NCBI GenBank assembly: GCA_020851555.1
Contig: JADZCM010000001.1
Location: 1-64,000 of the forward strand
Length of the DNA stretch: 64,000 bases
DNA from: Bryobacterales bacterium
GTDB lineage: Bacteria > Acidobacteriota > Terriglobia > Bryobacterales > Bryobacteraceae
Reading direction: 5' to 3'
The translations under genes were made by a program, and so were the position numbers. Positions 58,101 through 64,000 of this stretch are shown here, in pieces; positions within the stretch are counted from its first letter, which is position 1; each line of letters starts with the position of its first letter. Under the pieces are notes generated by a model. That model was given only the letters and a program-made list of their open reading frames with translations. It did no database searches and had not been told where the DNA came from.

Positions 58101-58815
58101 GCTGGAACTGGCCGAGACCCAGCAGAAGTACGAGGACCTGAAGTCGCGCATTGAGGCGCTCGGACCCGTGAATGCACAGGCGCTCGAAGAGTATCAGGAG
58201 GCGCAGCAGCGTTACGACTTCCTGAACGCCCAGCGGCAGGACCTGCTCGACTCCATACGGGACACGGAGAAGGCCATCCAGGAGATCGACGTCGAGACGC
58301 GGCGGCGCTTCTCGGAGGCGTTCGAGGCCATCAACTGCCACTTCCGCGAGATGTTCCGGACTTTGTTCGGCGGGGGCACGGGCGAGATGCGCCTGACGGA
58401 CGAGGCCAACGCGGCGGAATCAGGCATCGAGATCGTGGCGTCTCCGCCGGGCAAGCGGCTACAGAACGTGCTCCTGCTCTCGGGCGGAGAGAAGGCGCTT
58501 ACGGCGCTGGCCCTGCTGATGGGAATCTTCAAGTACCAGCCCAGCCCGTTCTGCATTTTCGACGAAGTGGATGCTCCGCTCGACGAGCCGAACATCCAGC
58601 GCCTGACGCGCCTCCTGAAGGAGATGTCGGCGCACACGCAGTTCATACTGATCACGCACGCCAAGCGCACCATGGAAGCCGCCGAAGCTCTTTACGGGGT
58701 GACCATGCAGGAGCCGGGCGTTTCCCGGCTGGTTTCGGTCCACCTGAAACAGAACGGCGCGGCCGCGCCGCCTCCCCCACCCGAGCCGCTCGCCGCCCCG
58801 GCCTTACCGGCCTGA
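55141..58815 (+). CDS. smc: Chromosome segregation protein SMC
   Basis: A 1224-residue SMC ATPase that organises and segregates chromosomes as a dimer with kleisin partners. Walker A 'GPNGCGKS' is at 33-40. Long heptad-rich coiled coils fill about 170-500 and 690-1000. The flexible hinge between them is about 520-650. The ABC signature 'LLSGGEKALTALALLMGIF' is near 1113-1117, and Walker B Asp-Glu is 1141-1142 in 'FCIFDEVDAPLDEPNI'. The start is a TTG at 55141 that begins the family's 'LKLKRLELHGFKSF'. A Pro/Ala-rich tail ends the protein. ScpA and ScpB are not in the window. Confidence 0.96.
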   Translation: MLKLKRLELHGFKSFCDRTEVKFNGSGIIAVVGPNGCGKSNLSDAISWVLGEQSAKSLRGSRMEDVIFAGTRERKPVGMASVTMSLVDPEVRAEPAAQAAAGAGEPKRPGEIVITRRLFRSGDSEYLIDGRPARLRDIQDIFMGTGLGPECYAIIEQGRIGQILSSRPQDRRAVIEEAAGVTRFKSRRRLAEAKLEGAKQNLNRVFDILEEVSRQVNSLKRQASKARRYGELQQELTGELRRLLAGRYRLLERDAARTAEDLSLASGEARQAAASVASSDQEYSRLQAETFRREQELTESRRQLAELKLEAERTRGRLESQAQQIASIEQRLSRGENETQELESRSAALQSELAAQSDRVLALEREVESARARFAAGAAGRESLNQRLREREKQIEASRQAVLRLLGEASALRNQLAQISEYLASVDREKTRLQKEEQTALADQEWIAASQEDLSRRLAERQLELESVSGRRRRAEENLADRRSRAAATRQRLDELRAEFSDIKARRDSLEEILSHRAYTTEAVKRLFTAAERGESGGLKPAGVLADFVEVDPAHEKAAEEFLHDELEYVLVNDWAQAEAGVTLLRTDLEGRATFLVHPDKHVSFGGPHADEPPIGPETGIVARLSDVLRLTNGLTDAPAELLPRLARCFLAENRADARRLAVQYPSYYFLAPDGVCYSGYAVSGGKKTGSGPLALKRELRDLAGSVRSRREEIDRTAALLESLDGEIARFEQELESLRAEQQGKEKETVALEHEARKLAEDKARAGSRLSMARLELGRLSQEQERALAQRASAEQGILEKEKARAGEEAALASVREEVEQLQAEAARAGEENAALRAGLAGLEERSRAGQESRARLEAQAREIEQRRLELGGETEGLGAERARLLGDNVELDRRALELAARIAESEAGVERQATGETAMREGLAALEESLRALRAGLQEAEQKRAGIELELVKRQAELRFLDETSHRELNTAIVEVAAPYEAVPDELELAETQQKYEDLKSRIEALGPVNAQALEEYQEAQQRYDFLNAQRQDLLDSIRDTEKAIQEIDVETRRRFSEAFEAINCHFREMFRTLFGGGTGEMRLTDEANAAESGIEIVASPPGKRLQNVLLLSGGEKALTALALLMGIFKYQPSPFCIFDEVDAPLDEPNIQRLTRLLKEMSAHTQFILITHAKRTMEAAEALYGVTMQEPGVSRLVSVHLKQNGAAAPPPPPEPLAAPALPA

Positions 58816-58958
58816 GGATCGCCCAACCGCCTGCCGGCCGGATTCCGGCGGATCTGCCAGTGCGAGTTCGCGCCGCCGCCCGGAGCGGCGCGGATTCCCC
58901 TTGCGGCCCTGCGGCCAAGGCCCCGGAGCGGCGGCTCTACAGAAGGAGCAGGCAGCCG

Positions 58959-59783
58959 CTACCGCTTTCGCAGCCGGATGCTGCCGTTGGAGGTGGCCAA
59001 CTCCAGGCGCGGGCCGCCGGAACCGATCGAGCCCTCCAGCCGCCGCCGGTCGGAGCGGCCGCGGAAGGCGTCCTCAAAGTCGTTGCTGATTCGGGCGTTC
59101 GACGTGGAGGCGTAGACATCCAGCGAGATCGAGGCGGGAAGGTTCACCGTGATGGAGCCGTTGCTGGTTTTCACGTACGCGCCTCCCGATCCGAGCCGGT
59201 CCACGCTGAGCTCGACGGACCCGTTGGATGTCGTGAGCCGCAGCGGGCGCCCATCCTCCACACTCCCCGCGGCTGCCCGGATGGAGCCGTTCGATGTGGT
59301 GGCCTCAAGGCCGCCCGTCACGTTGTCCACCCGCACCGCCCCGTTGGACGTCATGACGCGCGCCGGCGCCTCCAGATTGCTGACGTCGATTGCGCCGTTG
59401 GAGGTCTGAACCCGTTCGAGAGCCGTCTTGCGCGGCACGCGAATGGTGTAGCGCACCCCCATGTTCCCCCAGCGCTCCGAGGGGCGGATGGAGCGGATGC
59501 GCAGGGAATCGCCGGACGCCACCACATCGACATCCATGGCGCTGACCGCGGACTGCGTGCTGGCGTACTTGGTGGCAGTGATGTCCGCTTCCTCGCGGTC
59601 CCAGCCGGAGACGTCTACAGAGCCGTTGAAGGACTCCAGGTAGAGCCTGCCTCCCGCCTGCATGGGGACCACCTTGTGGAATTCCTCCTGGAATCGCGAG
59701 GACCCCCCGAACTCCGCCAGTTCACAGCCAACGCCCGGAATCAGGGCAGTCAGAAAGATGGATAACCACGGCCGCCGGAACAT
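58959..59783 (-). CDS. DUF4097-type exported protein with TSNG repeats
   Basis: A 274-residue exported protein, perhaps lipid-anchored at Cys20 though the lipobox is poor. The mature domain is a beta solenoid-like DUF4097 fold. The motif TSN(G/A) recurs at residues 127, 145, 163, 185, 206, 227 and 264, with a related 'SFNGSVDVSG' at 51. Each is followed by a strand such as 'AIDVSN' or 'SVELSV'. This regular spacing of 18-37 residues is the structural repeat of the family. These are putative adhesin- or anti-sigma-linked proteins; the role is not known. It is on the same strand as the methyltransferase, 47 bases downstream. Confidence 0.82.
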   Translation of the reverse strand: MFRRPWLSIFLTALIPGVGCELAEFGGSSRFQEEFHKVVPMQAGGRLYLESFNGSVDVSGWDREEADITATKYASTQSAVSAMDVDVVASGDSLRIRSIRPSERWGNMGVRYTIRVPRKTALERVQTSNGAIDVSNLEAPARVMTSNGAVRVDNVTGGLEATTSNGSIRAAAGSVEDGRPLRLTTSNGSVELSVDRLGSGGAYVKTSNGSITVNLPASISLDVYASTSNARISNDFEDAFRGRSDRRRLEGSIGSGGPRLELATSNGSIRLRKR

Positions 59784-59830
59784 TGAACACCTCTCTCATC
59801 AATACGGGCAAGGCCGCCTGGTAGTTCAGG

Positions 59831-61270
59831 CTAATTCTCAGCGCCCGCGGGGACCAGCCGGATCAAGCTCAGGTTGACGGTCAGGAGGCGGTCATCGGGC
59901 GGGCTTTGCCAGACCGGCGAGGCCGTGATCTCGACATGGTACCCGGCTGCCGCCGGCACGCCGGCTTCCAACACAAAAAGACCGGTCCGGTCCAGGGTCC
60001 ATCGTCCCGCGTGCTGGCCGTTGACCGCGATCTCCAGCCGGACCGGCTGGCCGTGGCCGAAACTTTGCGCCGGGGCGTGCCCGCGAAGGCGGAGACGCCA
60101 GGGTCCAGCGCCCGCGGGCGTCAGCCTGAGGCCGGCGCGCGGGCCGATCCAACGGTACTTGTTTCCGAACACGCCCTCAAGCTTGTACCAGCCCTCCGTC
60201 AGTGCCCTCTCGTGGCCTGGAAGGGAGAAGTCCACGATGTCCGGGCGGTCGCCCGGGTACAGTTCGCGTTTCTCGGACGTGGGCAGGAGGTTGTAGACAC
60301 CGCCCTCGTTCGGCGCGCGGTAGCCGCAGGCGCAGCTCAGTTCGTCCTCGCCGCTCCGGTCAAGGGCCCCGCGGCAATCCGGGCAGCGCAGCATGGTCTC
60401 GAAGCGGTCTGTCCAGCGGTCCGGAGTGCGCGGGCCGCCCTCCTTACGGCAGACGGCGGCGAGAGTGCCCCCGAGCAGCCGGGCAGTCGTCCAGGCCGGG
60501 CCGCGAGGACGCAGCCGCCCGGCGAGCCGTGCCACAAGCCGCTCGCCCCACCCGTGCTCCGGCGCAAAGATCTCGTAGCGCCGTTCCGCGAAGTGCGCGC
60601 CGATCAGCCTGTGCCATCGCGTCAGATACATGTCGTGATTCTGGCGGATGCCGAAGCCCTCTTCCTGGGCCGCGCCGATCACGTCCCGGACTACGTACCC
60701 GAGCAGGCCCCAGTCATGGAGCCTGCGTTCCCAGGGCTTCATCGCCTCGTAGTAGGGGCAGCGGTAGAGGCGCAGGGAGAGCAGCCGCTTCAGAGGCTCC
60801 TCCGCGAAGAGGAATACGCCTCCGGGAGCCAGTACCCGGCGCACCTCCCGGAAGACACTGGCGATATCCATGAACTGGCTCAGCATCTGGTACGCCATGA
60901 CCAGCCGCAGGGAGCCGTCCTGAAAGGGCAGGTTCAGGGCGTCGCCCGCTATCCGGACGGGCGAGCGCGGCATTCCCCAGATATCCTGAAGGGCCGCGCC
61001 GTAACGCAGCGCGTCGGCCGAGAGATCGAGCATAAAGCCGCTCGCGCCGAAATCGTTGGCCAGCATGTAGCTGGTATGGCCGGCGTTGGCCCCGATCTCC
61101 AGAAAGGGCGTCATCGGGCCAATGAAGTCCAGGTGCTTGAGAATCAGGCCGCGCCGGCGCTGGTTCTCCTCGGCGTACACGCCGACGGCGCGCTCCGGTT
61201 CGCCGAGCGAGGCGAACTTGTGGAACTCCACCTCCGCCCGCTTGACCGACAGGGATTGCGCCTCGCTCAT
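59831..61270 (-). CDS. Methyltransferase with central zinc ribbon and C-terminal beta domain
   Basis: A 479-residue protein of unusual layout. Residues about 45-170 form a class I SAM methyltransferase ('PFLEIGANAGHTSYML', 'LRLVMAYQMLSQFMDIASVF', 'VLAPGGVFLFAEEP'). A Trm112-like zinc ribbon lies near 300-335, with 'LRCPDCRGAL' and 'ELSCACGYRA'. The last about 130 residues look like a beta sandwich with a carbohydrate-binding-like pattern ('RLEIAVNGQHAGRWTLDRTG'). The combination suggests modification of a glycan or glycolipid. The ATG at 61270 is 10 bases from the HAD gene on the same strand. Confidence 0.75.
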   Translation of the reverse strand: MSEAQSLSVKRAEVEFHKFASLGEPERAVGVYAEENQRRRGLILKHLDFIGPMTPFLEIGANAGHTSYMLANDFGASGFMLDLSADALRYGAALQDIWGMPRSPVRIAGDALNLPFQDGSLRLVMAYQMLSQFMDIASVFREVRRVLAPGGVFLFAEEPLKRLLSLRLYRCPYYEAMKPWERRLHDWGLLGYVVRDVIGAAQEEGFGIRQNHDMYLTRWHRLIGAHFAERRYEIFAPEHGWGERLVARLAGRLRPRGPAWTTARLLGGTLAAVCRKEGGPRTPDRWTDRFETMLRCPDCRGALDRSGEDELSCACGYRAPNEGGVYNLLPTSEKRELYPGDRPDIVDFSLPGHERALTEGWYKLEGVFGNKYRWIGPRAGLRLTPAGAGPWRLRLRGHAPAQSFGHGQPVRLEIAVNGQHAGRWTLDRTGLFVLEAGVPAAAGYHVEITASPVWQSPPDDRLLTVNLSLIRLVPAGAEN

Positions 61271-61280
61271 GGACGAGTTC

Positions 61281-61982
61281 TCAGACAAGATAGAGCGCTT
61301 CGGCCGGGAGAGACCGGAGATCGTCAACCACGATATCCGGCGATGCGGCTTCCAGCTCATCGCGCGTGCACAAGCCGGTTGCGACCGCCACCGCCATCAC
61401 CCCGTTGGCGCGGGCCGCCTCCACGTCCCTGGGCGTGTCGCCCACCAGGGAGACGCGCGTCCCCGGCGTGATCCAGCCTCGCCGGCGAGCCTGCCGGATC
61501 GCAAGGCGGAGCAAGGCGGCCCGGTCCTTGCCCATGTCGGCGAAAGCGGCGAGGCCGAAGTACCGCTTCAGCCCGGCGCGTTCCACTTTTTTCCAACCGA
61601 TCCGGGTGAAGTTGCCGCTTACCAGTCCCATGGGAATTCCCGCCCGCTCCAGCTTTCCGAGCAGGCGGCGGACGCCCGGACAGACCTTCCGCTCCAGGCT
61701 GGGACAGCCCCGCACGTAGTACATCTGGGCGTGTCTCCGTATCTCGGGCATCGCCCGGCGGATCGCGGCGTCCCGAAGGCCGGCGTTGCGCAGCATGGCG
61801 GCGAGGATCTGCTGGTCCAGCATTCCGTGCATGGGGATGCCGTCCACGCAGGTTTCCAGCCCGGTGACGCGGCGCGCCGCGTGGATCAATGCCCGGCGGT
61901 GGTGCGGCCCGGCCCGGCGTATGAGTGTCCCGTCGATGTCCCAGAAGACCATCGCCGGAGGTGAGCTTTCTTTCAACGCCAC
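61281..61982 (-). CDS. HAD-superfamily phosphatase
   Basis: A 233-residue HAD hydrolase. Motif I is 'VFWDIDGTL' (nucleophile Asp), motif II 'GLVSGNF', and motifs III/IV are in 'RVSLVGDTPRDVEAARANGV'. The cap is alpha-helical, like phosphoglycolate phosphatases and beta-phosphoglucomutase. Substrate is unknown. The GTG at 61982 and an ATG at 61952 are both possible starts. It is probably co-transcribed with the downstream methyltransferase. Confidence 0.85.
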   Translation of the reverse strand: MALKESSPPAMVFWDIDGTLIRRAGPHHRRALIHAARRVTGLETCVDGIPMHGMLDQQILAAMLRNAGLRDAAIRRAMPEIRRHAQMYYVRGCPSLERKVCPGVRRLLGKLERAGIPMGLVSGNFTRIGWKKVERAGLKRYFGLAAFADMGKDRAALLRLAIRQARRRGWITPGTRVSLVGDTPRDVEAARANGVMAVAVATGLCTRDELEAASPDIVVDDLRSLPAEALYLV

Positions 61983-62001
61983 GCTCTACTACTATAGCGG
62001 C

Positions 62002-62565
62002 ATGGAGAAGCGTCTCTCTCGCGGCCGGGTGCTCCGGCTCGTAGTGGGCGACATCACCCGCATTCCCGCCGGCGCCATCGTGAACGCCGCCAACTCCCGG
62101 CTGGCCGGAGGGGGCGGGGTGGACGGCGCCATCCATAGGGCCGGCGGCGCCGCCATCATGCGGGAACTCGACGCCATCCGCGCACGGCAGGGAGGCTGCC
62201 CCACTGGCAGCGCGGTAGCCACCACTGCGGGCGACCTGCCGGCCAAGTACGTGTTCCACGCGGTCGGCCCCGTTTACCGCGGCGGAACGCAGGGAGAGGG
62301 CGGACTGCTCGCCTCCTGCTACCGGGCCTGCCTCGCCCTGGCCGAGGCGCACGGCGTAGGGGTCGTCAGCTTCCCCTCCATCAGCACGGGGGTGTACGGG
62401 TATCCCATACGGGAAGCCGCGCCCATCGCCCTCGGGGAAGCCGAGGCGCACCTGGGCCGTCCGGAATCCCGCGTTGTGGAAGCGATCTTCGTCTTGTTCG
62501 CGCAGTCCGATTACGACGTTTACGCCGCCGTTCTGGAAGGCCGCCCGGCGGCGACGGTAGAATAG
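62002..62565 (+). CDS. Macrodomain protein (ADP-ribose / O-acetyl-ADP-ribose binding)
   Basis: A 187-residue macrodomain. The ADP-ribose site is complete: 'LVVGDITRIPAGAIVNAANS', 'LAGGGGVDGAIHRAGG', and 'VSFPSISTGVYGYPIREAAP'. This YmdB/MacroD-like set, with the Asn and GGGV loop, usually deacetylates O-acetyl-ADP-ribose or removes ADP-ribose from proteins. The ATG at 62002 begins the domain. It diverges from the HAD gene and is followed after 5 bases by an unknown gene. Confidence 0.9.
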   Translation: MEKRLSRGRVLRLVVGDITRIPAGAIVNAANSRLAGGGGVDGAIHRAGGAAIMRELDAIRARQGGCPTGSAVATTAGDLPAKYVFHAVGPVYRGGTQGEGGLLASCYRACLALAEAHGVGVVSFPSISTGVYGYPIREAAPIALGEAEAHLGRPESRVVEAIFVLFAQSDYDVYAAVLEGRPAATVE

Positions 62566-62570
62566 AGACG

Positions 62571-63077
62571 ATGGTACAAGTGGTCCAGGCAGGCGACCGG
62601 CAGCTCATCTCCTTGGAACTGGAGGCGGACCTGGTGACGCGCATCGCGCGCCAGGCCGGTTTCGCCTGCACGGTCAGCGACACCGGCCGCGGTCTGAACC
62701 TGGAGTTGACGGCGGAGTCGCGGGAGGGACCCCTGCTGCTGTTCGATGCCGCCGACTCGACCAACCTGGGCTGGTTTTCCCGCTGTCAGTTCTACGTCGA
62801 CGGCCACACGGGAGCGGTGCTCCAGACTCCGATGCACCTGGGAAACCGCCGGGACGCAAGGGGACGCCCGCTGGCCAACTCCGTGCGCCTCCAGATCGCC
62901 AAGGAACTGCCCGCCGCTTTCCGCCTGGCGGGCAGGCAGCAGGTCAACGAACAGGCGGTCTATTCCGTCTTTGCCAACCTGCTCTCGGCCCTGGTACAGA
63001 CCGGCGTGGCCGTCTGCGGCGGCACCGTAGTCAAACCCCTGGCGGGCCGCGGCGAAGAAACCGGCGGGCGGGGCTGA
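62571..63077 (+). CDS. Protein of unknown function, coupled to macrodomain gene
   Basis: A 168-residue cytoplasmic protein without signal peptide or membrane segment. A mixed alpha/beta pattern is visible ('LISLELEADLVTRIARQAGF', 'LLLFDAADSTNLGWFSRC', 'VNEQAVYSVFANLLSALVQ'). No family is recognised. Its ATG is 5 bases after the macrodomain stop, so the two are co-translated; it could therefore belong to the same ADP-ribose or NAD-linked function, which is inference only. Confidence 0.65.
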   Translation: MVQVVQAGDRQLISLELEADLVTRIARQAGFACTVSDTGRGLNLELTAESREGPLLLFDAADSTNLGWFSRCQFYVDGHTGAVLQTPMHLGNRRDARGRPLANSVRLQIAKELPAAFRLAGRQQVNEQAVYSVFANLLSALVQTGVAVCGGTVVKPLAGRGEETGGRG

Positions 63078-63117
63078 TCCGTCCGGCGGGCGCACATCCG
63101 CGCATCCAGGCGTGACC

Positions 63118-63144
63118 ACCTTAGTACGCAACCGGTACTAAGGT
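63118..63144. promoter_or_regulatory. Hairpin with competing pairing upstream of small membrane protein gene
   Basis: A perfect 10-bp inverted repeat, ACCTTAGTAC and GTACTAAGGT, with a 7-base loop. The loop contains GCAACC, which can alternatively pair with GGTTGC at 63142-63147, so two exclusive folds exist. It lies 89 bases before the GTG at 63233 and 41 bases after the previous stop. It could be an operator, a terminator without T tract, or an RNA switch; I cannot choose. Confidence 0.4.
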
Positions 63145-63232
63145 TGCGCATTACGGTCCGGTATTTACAGGGTTCGCTTCCCGCGGCTATTCTGGAGTGC
63201 GGCCTCATCGGAGCGCCCGGGGCTGAATCACG

Positions 63233-63532
63233 GTGCTGAACCTGCTCGCTCAATTCGTCTACCTGCAATTGCTGGACCTGCTGACCACGCTCGCGTTCCT
63301 CTCTCTCGGCCTCCGGGAGATCAATCCTCTCGTTTGGGTGCTGATACGCACGGCGGGAACGCCCGCGGCGGGGCTGCTCGCGGCCAAGGGGTTGGCAGCC
63401 GCGCTGGGCTTTTTTTGCTGGCGGAGACGCCGGCTGCGGCTCCTCAGCCGGGCCAACGTCTTCTACGCCGTTCTGGTGGTCTGGAACCTGGTGGCGCTGC
63501 TGGTTCACGCCGCCGGCCTGCATCCGGCGTGA
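63233..63532 (+). CDS. Small membrane protein, DUF5658-like
   Basis: A 99-residue protein with three hydrophobic segments (about 4-25, 31-60 and 72-95), the last two separated by a basic 'WRRRRLRLLSR' loop that should face the cytoplasm. The N-terminal 'YLQLLDLLTTLAFL' and 'REINPL' resemble DUF5658 proteins. The function is unknown. The GTG at 63233 was chosen because it begins the first helix. It is preceded by the hairpin at 63118-63144. Confidence 0.7.
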   Translation: MLNLLAQFVYLQLLDLLTTLAFLSLGLREINPLVWVLIRTAGTPAAGLLAAKGLAAALGFFCWRRRRLRLLSRANVFYAVLVVWNLVALLVHAAGLHPA

Positions 63533-63538
63533 AACTCT

Positions 63539-64000
63539 CTACTTGACGCCGCAGGCGGCCTTGGCTTGGGCCAGCGCCGAATCGACCTCGGCCCTGTACT
63601 TCTCCAGGAGTTGGGAGTCGGACGCCTCGAAGCGGAGCACGAGGACCGGCTGGGTGTTGGACGCGCGCACCAGCCCCCAGCCTTTTTCGAACAACACCCG
63701 CGCACCGTCCACGTCGATCACCTCGCGGATCTTCTTGAAGTGGTCCACCACGCGCGCCACGACCTCGAACTTCCGCTCGTCGGGGCAGTCGACGCGGATC
63801 TCGGGAGTGACCACCATCTTGGGCACGCCCTCCAGTTGCGCGGACAGCGGCCGGCCGGAATCGGCGACAATCTCCAGCAGGCGGCAGGCGGCGTACATGG
63901 CGTCGTCGAAGCCGTAATAACGGTCCGAGAAGAAGATGTGGCCGCTCATCTCGCCCGCCAGTTCCGCGTGAGTCTCCTTCATCTTGGCCTTGATGAGCGA
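63539..64000 (-). CDS. Phosphomannomutase/phosphoglucomutase, 3' part
   Basis: The last 153 residues of an alpha-D-phosphohexomutase that interconverts hexose 6- and 1-phosphates to supply nucleotide sugars. The visible part includes the sugar-specificity segment 'LAGEMSGHIFFSDRYYGFDD' of domain 3 and the phosphate-binding 'GLVRASNTQPVLVLRFEA' of domain 4. 'GEMSGH' is typical of the PMM/PGM (ManB/AlgC) subgroup. The gene continues past the window edge, so the active-site Ser is not seen. It is convergent with the small membrane gene, with 6 bases between stops. Confidence 0.92.
   Translation of the reverse strand, partial: SLIKAKMKETHAELAGEMSGHIFFSDRYYGFDDAMYAACRLLEIVADSGRPLSAQLEGVPKMVVTPEIRVDCPDERKFEVVARVVDHFKKIREVIDVDGARVLFEKGWGLVRASNTQPVLVLRFEASDSQLLEKYRAEVDSALAQAKAACGVK

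Overview
The window looks like part of a high-GC chromosome of an Acidobacteriota bacterium, most likely of the Bryobacterales/Solibacter type. This is inferred from family content: a secreted VWFA protein of the acidobacterial type, two DUF1080 (3-keto-disaccharide hydrolase) proteins, a long secreted-type PIG-L deacetylase, an S9 peptidase, DUF4097 and DUF1684 proteins, and short exported proteins of unknown function. The first 82 bases are an uninterrupted run of C, which looks like a contig edge or assembly artefact. No rRNA, tRNA or CRISPR array was seen.

Layout. 0.1-1.6 kb: a DDE transposase gene with paired 23-bp terminal-type repeats. 1.6-28.5 kb: mainly chromosomal genes on both strands: an O-antigen ligase, a decayed GtrA gene, an atypical ROK protein, DUF1080, a NYN-LOTUS protein, GAPDH, isocitrate dehydrogenase, an S9 peptidase, purH, a CheX/CheY pair, a second DUF1080, ilvD, galT overlapping a VWFA gene, dTDP-sugar genes rfbB/rfbC, bacterioferritin overlapping a PIG-L deacetylase, glgC and an MFS transporter. 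28.7 kb: a NarL-type response regulator.

29.4-35.3 kb is the accessory region. It holds displaced fragments of the RHS repeat-associated core on the minus strand. One is intact and one frame-broken in front of two different C-terminal domains that both carry an HExxH zinc-peptidase motif; two more are truncated. Each of three units is followed within a few to a few tens of bases by a different exported protein. An IS1182-type transposase fragment lies inside. I read this as a graveyard or reservoir of polymorphic toxin tips with candidate periplasmic immunity partners. This is the best candidate for a little-described system in the window.

35.4-44.8 kb: acs, lepB, a DUF218 protein, a SpoU methyltransferase overlapping rarA, a PilZ protein, and an NtrY/NtrX-like two-component pair. 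44.8-54.4 kb: a minus-strand, largely overlapping gene train running recA copy 2, DUF1684, flippase, O-antigen polymerase/ligase, two glycosyltransferases, a methyltransferase, another glycosyltransferase, then recA copy 1. The polysaccharide locus is therefore bracketed by two complete, divergent recA genes.

54.5-64 kb: a DUF2059 protein, smc, a DUF4097 protein with a periodic TSNG motif, a methyltransferase with a zinc ribbon, a HAD phosphatase, a macrodomain protein coupled to an unknown protein, a small membrane protein, and the 3' part of a phosphomannomutase/phosphoglucomutase gene that leaves the window. Cell-surface carbohydrate synthesis recurs across the window (ligases, GtrA remnant, galT, rfbBC, wzx/wzy locus, phosphohexomutase), alongside central metabolism and DNA maintenance (recA twice, rarA, smc).
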